From NCBI GenBank assembly GCA_963575745.1, contig CAUYUJ010000371.1, positions 7,501-71,500 on the forward strand: a DNA stretch of 64,000 nucleotides, written 5' to 3'. Shown piece by piece: positions 41,527-50,858 of this stretch. Position numbers and translations under genes: made by a program. Origin of the DNA: Prorocentrum cordatum (taxonomy: Eukaryota > Sar > Dinophyceae > Prorocentrales > Prorocentraceae). The notes beneath the pieces were generated by a model, which was given only the letters and a program-made list of their open reading frames with translations, did not search any database and was not told where the DNA came from. Within the stretch, counting starts at the first letter, position 1. Each line of letters opens with the position of its first letter.

Positions 41527-42489
41527 AGGGGGGCTCGGTCTTAGCCATCTTAACGGGCGGCTGACCTTCCTCGCCGCCCATGCGCTGGAGCGGAGAGTTG
41601 GCCTTTCTGGCCAAGGCGCTGTCCTCTCTCAGGAGCGGCTCTCCCTTCTCAGACGACTGTGTCGCCGAAAGGAATTTAGCCTTCTTGGTTTGAGATCATC
41701 CCTGGTCATCGCCTCTACAACGAGGATCATTCAGGGCATTCCCCACCAGGGCCTGGGAGATGACATTCATTTTAATATTCTGCTCCCCTCTGACAACTGG
41801 AAATGCAAAATAAGCTCCCCAGCCGTCAACAGCAGTGCTGCGTGAGGGCCTATTCTTTCATGGTCCCCAAATGTTCATGACAGCAACCTGATCAGTCTAT
41901 GTGTCAATAATTTTGATGGTAGCAAAAACCCTGCACCAGCCACGTAAAAGGCATTGGCAATTCCTAACATAGGTCCAATGATCTCTCCACGCTCACAATA
42001 ACGAACAGGATTGCTCACCGAATCCCCTGGAGGGCGCGCGGAAATCTGCATCTCAACGAAGTGCAAGGATCAACGTGCGATTGGACATGCTGCCTTTCCT
42101 TGATACGCGCTGAAAAAAAGGCGGCGGACCGTCAAAATTGCCTCCAACGTTTCCATTGGAGTCTGGCTTGCATGTTGCCCAGAAAACAATCCACGAGTCA
42201 ACGTGTAGTTTACTATGAAATTGCTGCGCGGATTCATTTGTAGACTGCAAATCTCCATCGAGTGCTACAGCAGTATCATATGTCCGTGAATATGAGAGGC
42301 CGTTTCTCATCATACCATTCGGCTGCGCCCATTGTCCGCGCCACGCTGCGGCACCTTATTACAGTGCAGAAATTATTGGTCGTCCCCTGCTGGCTCCAAA
42401 TGGCACGCGTTCTGCAACTCAACGCTGGTCCATGTTATGATAACATATCTTCCGTCGGACATGGCCTCGCTTGGGTCCAGCTCACCATT
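41527..42489 (-). other. Element B 3' region, decayed
   Basis: Only short frames (for example 42313-42053, with ALDGDLQSTNESAQQFHSKL). Composition resembles the coding-like parts. A hairpin of the CGACTGTGTCG type lies at 41654. Confidence 0.35.
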
Positions 42490-42759
42490 TTAATGGTCCG
42501 CAATGGCTAATTCATCGTCCATTCTCTTCGGATCACGCTCCGATGTGTACATAATTGGCATATTCAGATTCCCCTGCGGCTGTGCCGTTCGGGTTTTACT
42601 GATCTCCAATTTACCAACTATCTTCTTCGCAACCTTAGATGGGCAATTCGTGAAGAAATCATATCTTAGGCAATTGTCATCGTGCGCGGGAAAGTCGCGA
42701 TTACCATTTTCGTCCACGCTGTCTCGGCTGGACTTGCAGCAATGATCTAGGCAACCCAA
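42490..42759 (-). CDS. Element B 3' region: 89-codon fragment
   Basis: Reads NRDFPAHDDNCLRYDFFTNC, PSKVAKKIVGKLEISKTRTA and NMPIMYTSERDPKRMDDELA. It follows the conserved-looking domain at 43194-43700 at some distance. A hairpin core (42577) is translated within it as TAQP. No family recognised. Confidence 0.35.
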   Translation of the reverse strand: MGCLDHCCKSSRDSVDENGNRDFPAHDDNCLRYDFFTNCPSKVAKKIVGKLEISKTRTAQPQGNLNMPIMYTSERDPKRMDDELAIADH

Positions 42760-42780
42760 GCTCTCAGAACACTCCTCAGA

Positions 42781-43193
42781 CTATATTGTTTTTCGCTCCT
42801 CTGCCGGTCCATCCGGCGGCTGACCTCCCTCTATAGGGTCAACCTTTGATCGTGTCCCTGTGATCCCCGCGAAGTATCTGCAGCCTATGGTCTTGCATAG
42901 ATGCAGCCACTTATCCTTCGTGCGCATTTCGCGCATCCCAAACGGTCGCGCCGTTGAGATTGCGCGGGTTCTTTTGGTCGGGCGGGGGGGCTGCCGGAAG
43001 GCCGATGGATGGCGCCCGCGGCCGGCGGGGGGGAAGCGGCCGCGGCTAGGCGGCGGCTCCGCCATTGGGGCGCGGACCGAGGACGGCCCTGCGCCTGCTT
43101 GCGAGAGGCAACGGCAGCGGCGCATATGTTGCGACAAGGCAAATAAGAATGTGAAGAAGAGCATGTAGCGGCACGCGCAATAACAACATGTAC
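42781..43193 (-). other. Element B: GC-rich patch
   Basis: A locally GC-rich stretch (42960-43110) in an otherwise balanced region. One frame reads RPPRPTKRTRAISTARPFGM and WLHLCKTIGCRYFAGITGTR; the middle is Pro/Arg low complexity. It could be a small later insertion. Confidence 0.3.
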
Positions 43194-43700
43194 TTATTTA
43201 GCGAACTCCTCTGCATGGTCTTCGGCGAGCTTGCAGCCCTTACCACGCGCCTCGACATGTGCACGTGTGCCATCGCAGCTACGCTCCAAGCCATTTGTCA
43301 CAACGTTGGATGTTGAGGCGATAATCCACGGCTTCTTCATGAAATTCCCTCTCCTATCCTTCAACCCGTACGCACGACCATGCAACGCTATATTGTGCTC
43401 TTCTATTTCTCTCATGAATGCTTTCACCTGAGGGCCCTTCCAATACATGCATTGGCTAGGCCACTCAATTCACACTATACCCCCCGCATCAACGACAGCA
43501 CGCGCAATCTCCCTAAAATCCCAGAAGATGCCGAACATCCGTTCGAATCCCTCGAAGCCTTCCAAGAGATCTACGGTCTCCCCTGCGGAAGTAGTGAGCC
43601 TCATTAACGCGCTGCCAGGGAGAGCCTCCGGCGCACGGAATTGAAGCCCAAAGTGACATGTGTTCTCCCTGGGACTCTTGTATATCTCTGAATGAATTAT
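43194..43700 (-). CDS. Element B: IPC...EWP...KKPW domain after RNase H
   Basis: Frame changes are needed, but the pieces are in order: MSLWASIPCAGGSPWQRVNE; ETVDLLEGFEGFERMFGIFW; DFREIARAVVDAGGIV; IEWPSQCMYWKGPQVKAFMR; YGLKDRRGNFMKKPWIIAST; and ERSCDGTRAHVEARGKG. I recognise this 'iPCt.gs.wq..N ... GG.v.fEWP ... GL....G...KKPW.i.T ... C.G.H.H' series from other dinoflagellate Copia-type polyproteins, from memory. An early PC motif and a strand ending in EWP could fit a methyltransferase-like Rossmann fold, but I cannot show a cofactor site. Confidence 0.5.
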
Positions 43701-44089
43701 GCTTACCTGTCTCTGTTCTCATTCATGTCCTCGTTGTCCGTGCATCTTATGACCCGACGCGACTTGTCAACGAAGTTGCTCGGATCATCTGTCTTGCTGT
43801 TCGGCGCACAGCAGCATTCAAGTATCAATCTTTCTACGTTGCACTCAGCTGGGTCTTCCATTGGTTGATCAACCGATGGGGTTGGTAACTATTATTCGGC
43901 TCTGCTACAGCAACATTGACAACGTCGGTGCAATCGATCTGCTCGATGGGCTGTATTAGTCTAATTGAGACATCCGATTCACCATCAGTTATCTCAAACA
44001 TAGCCATCATGTCATTCTCTTCTTGCGACTTTCGCTGTCGAGAGCTTTCCCTGAAACCGCTCTTATTGTCCCCGTAGGGTCTCTGGCTG

Positions 44090-44620
44090 TCAACACTGCC
44101 GGCCGTGCTGGGTGCTGCATCGGTTCCTTCTTCGGTAGCTGCTACAGCATCCACCTTGGGTGTTTCGGCCATGTCCGTATGCTCTATAGGCACGGACGTC
44201 ATTGGCGCCCCTTTGGTTACCCGTTTCTGCTCGTGCATCTTTTTGCTCTTCACAATGCCCCCCGGACACGCCGCGGCTTTCAAATCTATTCGGGGCTAGA
44301 GAATCCCCCTCGGGTTCCAAGGGGAGTCCATCAGTGAAGGCCGATGCAAGATAGTCCTGGTGCCGATTAACCTTCCAAAATTTTGGAGTAACTGTGTTAA
44401 CAAGGTAAAGAACCTTGACCCACGCTGCAGGATCTGCGAAGCGTTTGGCACCGATATCAGCGACCTCATTCTGGGTACGTTCGCATTGTAAAGCAACGGC
44501 TCCACGCGTAAATTGCTCAGAAATCGCAGCAGCATCAATGCGGTGGGCGCGCGGGAGGTGCATCAATTTCATCGAACCTCCGGCCTGTATCGCTCTGCAT
44601 ACAGCCTGATTATCTTCCAA
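44090..44620 (-). CDS. Element B: RNase H C-terminal part
   Basis: MEDNQAVCRAIQAGGSMKLM followed by HLPRAHRIDAAAISEQFTRG and LQCERTQNEVADIGAKRFAD. This is the Copia RNase H end: EDN with a catalytic Asp, the RH..R.h.i....i.E helix, and ADI.TKrf (here ADIGAKRF). After residue 110 the frame becomes Arg/Gly rich. It overlaps the preceding RNase H frame by about 50 bases, with one frameshift between. Confidence 0.8.
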   Translation of the reverse strand: MEDNQAVCRAIQAGGSMKLMHLPRAHRIDAAAISEQFTRGAVALQCERTQNEVADIGAKRFADPAAWVKVLYLVNTVTPKFWKVNRHQDYLASAFTDGLPLEPEGDSLAPNRFESRGVSGGHCEEQKDARAETGNQRGANDVRAYRAYGHGRNTQGGCCSSYRRRNRCSTQHGRQC

Positions 44621-44991
44621 GAACGCATATGGAACTTTTCTTTAAGTAATATTCCCCACGACGACAGGGCAGGAAACATCTCAGTTCGTAATGCCAGATC
44701 TGCTGCAACAGTTTCCGCCTCAAGCGTACTATGAGAAACGCATGCTTGTCTGCATGATGTCATGCTCGGATGAGCTCGCGCGTGCGAAGCCCAGATCACT
44801 TGGCGGCTAGCACTTGCACTACGATGTGTCCGTAAATCTTTCGCGAGGTCTGCATCAGAGCACTGCTTGATTATATCATCCTCAATTTTGCCACCAACCC
44901 ACGACGTCATCTTAGACACGGTCGTGGATTTTATGTAGCGTATCTGACGAAGGGATCCATGTTCTGTTGCTCCATCCATTTCGCGATGCAA
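44569..44991 (-). CDS. Element B: RNase H N-terminal part
   Basis: RQIRYIKSTTVSKMTSWVGG, then IIKQCSDADLAKDLRTHRSA and SASRQVIWASHARAHPSMTS, then QACVSHSTLEAETVAADLAL. This matches the RNase H of Copia elements: SDADLA carries the first catalytic Asp, R-S-x-S the loop, and STLEAE the catalytic Glu helix. These residues are intact. It degrades the RNA of the RNA/DNA hybrid during copying. Confidence 0.85.
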   Translation of the reverse strand: MHREMDGATEHGSLRQIRYIKSTTVSKMTSWVGGKIEDDIIKQCSDADLAKDLRTHRSASASRQVIWASHARAHPSMTSCRQACVSHSTLEAETVAADLALRTEMFPALSSWGILLKEKFHMRSWKIIRLYAERYRPEVR

Positions 44992-45272
44992 CTTGCGGAG
45001 TGAAATACTGCGCGCAGTAAAGCAGATCGAGTCATTCTTGCTCCATATAGAATATTCCTAAGAATCTTTGCCGCAATGGGTTGCAGGACCCCCGACTGCG
45101 TCGGTGGTTCTGGATCATCTGGGCCAGGTTCCGCTGGCAATCCAGGAAACTCAACTGGCGTATCTGGAGAACCTGTGTCGACGTCTACTCCTAGCGCAGC
45201 TGCTATTGCCTCCTCCGCAGATGGGTGTTTCTCCCCCCGCGGGCCTCCTTGTCCATCCTCAAAATCAATCAA
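44931..45272 (-). CDS. Element B: RT-RNase H connection
   Basis: The last 50 residues read LQPIAAKILRNILYGARMTR, then SALLRAVFHSASCIAKWMEQ and QNMDPFVRYAT. This is the Copia connection segment (lmk.LYaARm.R.dlLra...la...tkW). The upstream half is acidic and low-complexity (DTPVEFPGLPAEPGPDDPEP), an insertion-like linker between the YVDD domain and this segment. A hairpin core of the CGACTGCGTCG type lies at 45093. Confidence 0.75.
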   Translation of the reverse strand: MIDFEDGQGGPRGEKHPSAEEAIAAALGVDVDTGSPDTPVEFPGLPAEPGPDDPEPPTQSGVLQPIAAKILRNILYGARMTRSALLRAVFHSASCIAKWMEQQNMDPFVRYAT

Positions 45273-45661
45273 CGCTGGACCAAAGGGGGTGCCCGCAGCA
45301 GGGTCGGTGCGAGGTCAGTGTCCGGCAATTGCGCATAAAGCATGACACAGGACTCAAAGAACTCAGTCACCTCGTATTCAATGACTCGAGCCAATTTCGG
45401 CGTTCGGGGTTGATACTGCTCAGTCGGCTGCGCCGCTGATCCACCCCCCGCTTCCTCGTCATTGTTCTCTGCCGCAGAGCCGATGGCAGATGATGTCGGT
45501 GCCTTCGGCGGCGGAGGAGCGAGAACGGCGGGTAGTTCACCCTGCCATTCTACTCGTTGCGTTGAGATGCGATGTTCACAACCCAGGTACCTCGCGACAT
45601 TAGAGGGGGGATCGATCTCAATTCCTTTAGGGCAACCTGCAGAGGCCTCTTGTAACAGACG

Positions 45662-45871
45662 CTAGCCTTCTTCTAGGTTCACTTTAGGTCCAGATAGCTC
45701 GAAATCATCAACATAAAGACTAAGAAACAATCGTAGTTCGGTAAGACAATAGCAACTACGCCAAGGACTACACTTGATAAGTCCTTTTGAGGTCGCATGT
45801 CCTTCACGGCGCTGCCCCCAATATCCGCCAGCATCAGGGTGTCCGTAGTGTGACAAAAGAAGAGGACACAC
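45662..45871 (-). CDS. Element B: reverse transcriptase catalytic YVDD segment
   Basis: VCPLL is followed by SHYGHPDAGGYWGQRREGHA and, further on, CYCLTELRLFLSLYVDDFEL then SGP. YVDD codons lie at 45704-45715. The YGHPDaGgyW and YVDDF.l.Gp segments are the core of Copia-type RT around motif C, and both Asp are intact. The frame stops right after LEEG. Confidence 0.9.
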   Translation of the reverse strand: MCPLLLSHYGHPDAGGYWGQRREGHATSKGLIKCSPWRSCYCLTELRLFLSLYVDDFELSGPKVNLEEG

Positions 45872-46309
45872 TGGATTTCTCAGATTCTTCCAAGCAGACG
45901 GCCATTCTTCTCACGGGGGGGGAAATCCATGTTGGAGCACCCCCGAGTTTGGACTGGGCGTAGGCCTGTTTAGCATCCGCCTGTTGGATATATCATCTCG
46001 CTCAAGGTGACCATAGGTGTCCGCCGCCTTGCTGGCCTGCATGGTGGCCGGGCTGCTAGAAAGCCCTTGGAACAACGCTGATTATTTATTTTGGTCTCTA
46101 ACATCGGACCCATCAAAGACGACGCGACCTTTATATTTGCGGTCTTTGTGTCCAATCGGGAGCTCGGAATTCTTTTCAACTAGAACAGCAATTAATCGAC
46201 CGAAATGAGTCGTTTGTCCTTTTCGTTGTTTGACGACATCGCTGTATTCCATCACTCTAGACTCGCCCCAAGCACCGATGCTTCGCAATCGGCCCCATGA
46301 TATTCGCAA
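45872..46309 (-). CDS. Element B: reverse transcriptase N-terminal segments
   Basis: 46309-46082 reads ESRVMEYSDVVKQRKGQTTH, then FGRLIAVLVEKNSELPIGHK and DRKYKGRVVFDGSDVRDQNK. This is the start of Copia RT ('kyKgRvVf.Gn.Vrd..'). In the next frame ALFQGLSSSPATMQASKAAD then TYG follows, matching the 'alf.elsSsPatm.a.k..' segment. The palm motif A that should come next, with the first catalytic Asp, is poorly preserved between 45990 and 45880. Confidence 0.8.
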
Positions 46310-47305
46310 TGATTTGCGAGCGTCCTGCTTCGCTGCGGCTTCGGCCTTGGATGCAGATCGTCAGCTGCTGCACATTGCGGCGATTGGACTTCGGTCGGCA
46401 GTTCATATGCCTGCTCAACAAATTGTATATCATCAGTAAATGGGTTAGATAGATAACTCGTCTCCGATCTTTCTCACGGTGCAATGGAAGACATGTTTCG
46501 GGCGACAACAATGGCATGCGGGGAACGCTGCGTCGCGAAGCGGCGCCCGCCGGACTCGGAGTCAGGCCATTCCCGTTCGGCCGAGACAGTTGTGAGAACA
46601 TGATATCCTTCCTGACTGTGTCAGGAGGAACTCCGTCTCTCAGAATAGCCCCTCCGTGCCATGTCTGTTTCCACCATGCGCCCTCATCATCGGAGGTATC
46701 TTGGTCACTCGCGGAGCCAGTGTCGGTGGAAGATTCAGCTGGGGCCCCACCAGGGTGCAGGAGAGCGCGCCAGTCAACACCAATGCCCCTTGGCACATCA
46801 TCCCCCCCTCGCTTTCTGCGTCTGATTTCAGTGCCCTGGTGAACATTGCCCTCTGGTTGAACATCGCCCTCTGGATGAACATTGCCCTCTGAAGGTTTAC
46901 CAATAGTCTGTTGTCCTTGTGCGTGCTGGAGATCGACTGCGTCGACTCCAATGTCTCGAATAAGAGCAAAACACGGTCCTGGATCAACAATAGATCTCCT
47001 TTTCTCCATTCGGAATTGCTCCACCGCTTTTCTTCGCTCCGCATCGCTCGTGTTAAACCGCCGACTGGGGCGCGTGCCCGGGCTAGTAGAACCAGGCAAC
47101 TTCCTGAGCCATTGCGCCCCGTAGCGTGGATCTGGTTCTGTGACCCAAACGCGTGTTGCGGGCACATAGTCAAGATCGCAACACAAGACAATCTCATGCT
47201 GCAAGTTGTCCTTCTTCCTTTCAACGGCAATTTTCCCTTCAATTCCTCTTTGTTGAGTCCTGCAACAATGCGTTTATCCTCATAGTATTCCATCGTGTCC
47301 AGGTT
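46310..47305 (-). CDS. Element B: integrase-RT linker
   Basis: A 315-codon frame (47204-46257) starts with a strand-like segment (EIVLCCDLDYVPATRVWVTE). It then turns charged and low-complexity, with repeats of a GNVHPEGDVQPEG type caused by an 18-bp repeat near 46840-46890. Such linkers between integrase and RT are usual in Copia polyproteins. No enzyme motif seen. Confidence 0.55.
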
Positions 47306-47875
47306 CTACGCGGTGCGAGCCAGGAGTTGTCCTGGCCCAGGCACTCTCGACCGCGGCTGCGCCACTGAGAAATTAGACTGTCGATCCAATCTGTACTCCG
47401 CATGGGCAAGACCCAGCTTTTTATTAGGGTCACCATCAGGCTGAGAGTCTCGCCGGGGGCCCCTACCATCCGGTATCACAGGCGCGTCGTCCACGGCAAC
47501 TCCCCCCGGGCCATCGTCATCGGAGTCATCTTCATTCGGTCGCGATGCGACCTCGCCGCGTGTTCGGGGCGGTGGTTTAGATGCACTGGGGTCCACAGCT
47601 GCTTGTGTTCTCGGCTTGGGTTCGTGACCGGCTGTGCCGCCAGGAACGCTGCTTGGAGGAATTGACGCATTCTTGACTGTAGTTTGTGCAATCTCGCATG
47701 CTTCGCCCATCGGAAATGTAGGCTCCTGGTCGGGTACAGGACCGTCCAAGATACCCCTGTAAACTTGATCCGGTTTCTCGATGATTGGACGTTTGCCAGC
47801 TGGCGCCCGCCCAGCCTCCATGTTCAGACCTTCAAATTGTCGCATTGGTGTCACGTAGCTCTCTGGTCCGACCAT
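47306..47875 (-). CDS. Element B: integrase C-terminal/linker region
   Basis: Starts GPESYVTPMRQFEGLNMEAG, then RPIIEKPDQVYRGILDG, in the place where Copia integrases have the PFG..v.y and GifLGY segments (Y-R-G-I-L-D-G is close to the latter). It then becomes an acidic Pro/Ser linker (RPNEDDSDDDGPGGVAVDDA). The hairpin core at 47629 is translated as GTAG. Confidence 0.6.
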   Translation of the reverse strand: MVGPESYVTPMRQFEGLNMEAGRAPAGKRPIIEKPDQVYRGILDGPVPDQEPTFPMGEACEIAQTTVKNASIPPSSVPGGTAGHEPKPRTQAAVDPSASKPPPRTRGEVASRPNEDDSDDDGPGGVAVDDAPVIPDGRGPRRDSQPDGDPNKKLGLAHAEYRLDRQSNFSVAQPRSRVPGPGQLLARTA

Positions 47876-47920
47876 GCCCGCCGCTTCATGCGCACATCCG
47901 CTCGAGGTAATTCCCCGAAA

Positions 47921-48919
47921 TCACCCCCCCGCCTGTTTTGGCGATCCGAAGCCAAGAGTCGGCCGGAGGCATGAATCGAATGAGAGAACCAAATGGAAGG
48001 AGCGGGGCAGCAAAATCGTGACCGAATCTGCGCCTCCATCACGACTCACCGTTCTCAGGAATCTTTGCATTATAACAAAGACAAGCATATCGAACAGCAT
48101 GCGTCCAAAATGACGGGGAAGGCCCGCTTGCATGAGCAGCGCTCGTGCCCCCAATTGAACGATCCCATGGGTTCGTTTGGCAACATCCATAAGCTTCTTG
48201 TTGCCAGGAATGGTAGCGTCGCGCGCTATCTTGAGTTCGATGCAAATTGTGGCGAGCTCCCTAGCACCGTCGGTATAACAGTACTTAAATTTCTCACCTG
48301 GAGCTTTGAGGGTACTTAAAAAATTGCATACGTGAATCGCTGATTTTTCGTGCACACCCTGAGCTGCTATGAAGTCGGTTGCCCCGTCGCGAAAAGTCAC
48401 GCGCGCGGTCTCGTCGTGGAGCCCCCGCGATAGGCCATCCATCGCAAGCCTGTGATCCATTGTGGTCAGGTGTCCGAATGTCGTGGGATTCGCGCGTGGT
48501 CGTGGTACCCTCGGCTCTTTGTTCTGCGCCTTTCTCTGTTGACGCCGTATGGCTTTTGCCCAGTTACACTCTGAACAATATGGATTATTTAGGGCATGGG
48601 TAAGTAAGTAAATGTGAGAGGGAGGCCGCGCTCTTTTTGAGTCGCCCCGTCGCAGAGATCGGCACCTCAACCTCAGCATCATCTGGGTCCAATTCGGGAG
48701 GCGCGTCAATATCGACGAGATCATCTTCTCCCGAACCCTCGTTCGCATCCCTGTTCTGCCCTGGGGTGGCGATGATGTCAGACAGCTCTCGCTCTGCGCC
48801 GTAGGGCATGACTCCAGAGACCCCTTAACAGCAAGTATTCTCAATGCTGGTCGCACTCCCGCCGGCTGTGCCGTGGCATGGTTTCTTACAACCAACAACT
48901 GCAAGTTACTTGGGAGCAA
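47921..48919 (-). CDS. Element B: integrase (DDE type, Glu replaced)
   Basis: A 332-codon frame with no ATG at its edge. Residues 102-117: HIYLLTHALNNPYCSEC, the H..H...C..C zinc-binding head. Residues 148-156: FGHLTTMDH, with the first catalytic Asp (155). Residues 214-230: CYTDGARELATICIELK, with the second Asp (217). Residues 236-252: TIPGNKKLMDVAKRTHG, aligned with the 'tPg.pq.NgvaER' segment, where the catalytic Glu of AER is Lys (248). AGLP follows at 265-268, as usual. Integrase would insert the DNA copy; the Lys should abolish catalysis. The frame is wrong after about residue 285. Confidence 0.85.
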   Translation of the reverse strand: MLPSNLQLLVVRNHATAQPAGVRPALRILAVKGSLESCPTAQSESCLTSSPPQGRTGMRTRVREKMISSILTRLPNWTQMMLRLRCRSLRRGDSKRARPPSHIYLLTHALNNPYCSECNWAKAIRRQQRKAQNKEPRVPRPRANPTTFGHLTTMDHRLAMDGLSRGLHDETARVTFRDGATDFIAAQGVHEKSAIHVCNFLSTLKAPGEKFKYCYTDGARELATICIELKIARDATIPGNKKLMDVAKRTHGIVQLGARALLMQAGLPRHFGRMLFDMLVFVIMQRFLRTVSRDGGADSVTILLPRSFHLVLSFDSCLRPTLGFGSPKQAGG

Positions 48920-48972
48920 ACGAGGAACTAGCGAAACTCACGACACCCGTTGGCATCTTCGTCCAACCATAT

Positions 48973-49392
48973 TCATGAGCTGTATGAGGGCAAAGAATAG
49001 AAATAAGTGATTGCATCCACAGAGTCTGTGACAGACGGAAATGCGTGCTCGGCCGGTGTCGGCAATCCATCTGCGTAGCCATGGTTGCCAATCATCTCAT
49101 GCGCGTGCAAATCTAACGTTGCGCGACTCAGAATGGAGTGGGGGGGAGGACCTCCCGCAGATTCCACGTCATCCAGAAATGTCTCGGCGCCCGACGTCGC
49201 GCAACACCACCGCTCGGGAGTAACAGGCTGTCCGGCGGCAACCGTGCACATCCACTGACCCAGTGCCTCTCTGCCAGATAGGGTCAAGCATGGCATCCTG
49301 CCCTCAACGACCAGGTCTACTCTGTGACCGTTGGGCAGCAGTAAGTAGGGTCGTTGACCTGCTGGCCAAACGAAACTAAAGCCGTGATCCAT
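48973..49392 (-). CDS. Element B: protease-integrase connector
   Basis: A 139-codon frame with MDHGFSFVWPAGQRPYLLLP, then NGHRVDLVVEGRMPCLTLSG. The F.W....P.l..p.G..i.l.v...vP.l series is the standard connector after the protease in these polyproteins. The rest (RATLDLHAHEMIGNHGYADG) is mixed. It overlaps the protease frame by 17 bases, one frameshift away. Confidence 0.65.
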   Translation of the reverse strand: MDHGFSFVWPAGQRPYLLLPNGHRVDLVVEGRMPCLTLSGREALGQWMCTVAAGQPVTPERWCCATSGAETFLDDVESAGGPPPHSILSRATLDLHAHEMIGNHGYADGLPTPAEHAFPSVTDSVDAITYFYSLPSYSS

Positions 49393-50014
49393 GCACCGCT
49401 CTCCTACAAAAAAAGACAGCCGATGTGTCCGGCATGACTAGTGCATCGAAATCTCCATTGTTGAACTTCGGGCATTCGACGCAAACTGATCCGAGGGCCC
49501 GTGAGGAACCGCCGGCAGTGTTCAAGGGAATCGATTCGCTCAACCGTTCGATTCTACCCATTGCGCCTGCAGCGCGAATAAATCTCTCTGCGATGAGATT
49601 GTATCCACAGCCCGTATCGACTATGAATCTAAGCGTGCCGAGGTGCACAGGCAGTTTCTCTCTCTCTCTACACCCGGCAGCGGCTGTGCCGCGCTGAGTG
49701 GCGCATCCATTTTCTTCGGATGCTAGCCAAAGATGCCATACCTCTTCGGCCAAATCAGACGCTCTGAACTGCGCATCTCTCGGTGCTGTTTTCCATGCAG
49801 CTTGCATCCGTCTGTATTCTTCCTCTGGGAATCTCCACCTGTCCGACATGCTCGAAGGCAGCTCCCTTGGGCTGTGACGACGCGTCTTCCTCCGGGTAAC
49901 GGCCGGCTCACGGGTGGATGGGTGGTACTTCGCACTGTGACTGCATCTTCCCGTCTTCGCAGTTCTGATGCAGCTTTTCCCAGTAATGCGTAGATCACGT
50001 GAGATCTTAGCCAA
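49376..50014 (-). CDS. Element B: retropepsin-type aspartic protease
   Basis: A 212-codon frame. Residues 128-141 LRFIVDTGCGYNLI contain the active-site DTG (133-135), preceded by the usual hydrophobic pair. LNTAGGSSRALGSVCVECPK follows, as the flap/nTA.G segment, then DFDALVMPDTSAVFF (the '.a.vlpdTp.vlS' end). The triad is intact. The first 100 residues are basic and Ser/Arg rich, then WRFPEEEYRRMQAAW. The enzyme would cut the Gag-Pol polyprotein. A hairpin core (49681) falls 60 bases upstream of the active site, in frame as GTA. Confidence 0.9.
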   Translation of the reverse strand: MAKISRDLRITGKSCIRTAKTGRCSHSAKYHPSTREPAVTRRKTRRHSPRELPSSMSDRWRFPEEEYRRMQAAWKTAPRDAQFRASDLAEEVWHLWLASEENGCATQRGTAAAGCREREKLPVHLGTLRFIVDTGCGYNLIAERFIRAAGAMGRIERLSESIPLNTAGGSSRALGSVCVECPKFNNGDFDALVMPDTSAVFFCRRAVHGSRL

Positions 50015-50128
50015 TGGTGCAGGGCAGGCAGCGACGACTCGACTGGCTGTGCCAGCGAGGGCATTCTCTCCATCCCTGCATTGACCAGTTGGACCGTCGT
50101 GACCAATCGCTCAAAAAGTTAATGAGTA

Positions 50129-50758
50129 TCAGCAAGCTAAGGCAAATATATTCGATGAGCTCCCTAGCACTGGCCCAGAACAGGTCAGTGCTAAGCCGTC
50201 GTCACGGATGATTCGGCGTCTTCTTCGCAAACCAACAATCTTTGCCCGGTGAGCAAGACCCTGTCTCTGTGAAAGTCTTGCGCGGTTTGTATTTCCCTTT
50301 TCCTCTGCCTTTACCTCGGTTTTCCCCCGACCTTTGCTCGAATCCCTACTTCTCGGAGTACTAGCTGGAGATGCTTCATTTGCTGCAGCGGAATCAGCTT
50401 GCCGAGTAGTTCTCTGATATCCTAGAGACTGACCAGCCTTAGGCTGTGCCTCTTCAGACTTATCACGTCTGATCGCTTCTGCATTGGTCAAGCGTCTGCG
50501 CTGCCTATCGCAGCCATCCTGAGGGCCCTTGCAGTTTCGAGGATCACGTGACCATGCGTAGCAGACCATCGTGCTCTGTTCTTCTTTCGAGGCTACCGAC
50601 GGGGTCCTGGTCCGCGACTGTGTCGTGTTCGAGTTGCTGAACTTGTTCGATGGCGTTGAAGAGCGAGGCCGATCTTTCCCTCTTGGGCCTCTACTCACGG
50701 ATCGATTTATTCTTACCGTTGCGATCATTCTTTCTGCCAACACTACGATTATCGCCAC
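50129..50758 (-). CDS. Element B: gag C-terminus, Cys-containing basic region
   Basis: A basic, Ser/Thr-rich frame with CYAWSRDPRNCKGPQDGC at about residues 67-84, a C-x9-C-x6-C spacing. In related polyproteins a Cys/His finger of the CCCH type lies just here. The expected His is not present (RQRRRLTN follows), so the finger may be degraded. Four members of the hairpin family lie in this stretch (50441, 50615, 50766 and, just outside, 50044). Confidence 0.5.
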   Translation of the reverse strand: MAIIVVLAERMIATVRINRSVSRGPRGKDRPRSSTPSNKFSNSNTTQSRTRTPSVASKEEQSTMVCYAWSRDPRNCKGPQDGCDRQRRRLTNAEAIRRDKSEEAQPKAGQSLGYQRTTRQADSAAANEASPASTPRSRDSSKGRGKTEVKAEEKGNTNRARLSQRQGLAHRAKIVGLRRRRRIIRDDGLALTCSGPVLGSSSNIFALAC

Positions 50759-50858
50759 CAGCCCCCGGCTGTGTCGACGCGGCGGGTGCCTTGGGTTTCT
50801 TATGAGTAGAAATTAGAAGGGCAACCTTGACCTCCTTCAGGACAACTATATCCTAGTC

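Noticed and set aside
41875-42313. A tRNA or small RNA gene in the low-GC part of element B
   Set aside because: No clover-leaf arms or A/B box pair could be drawn.
32225-44090. A second full Copia gag-pol inside element B
   Set aside because: No second YVDD, DTG, integrase or RNase H motif was found between 32.2 and 44.1 kb; the frames there are different proteins.
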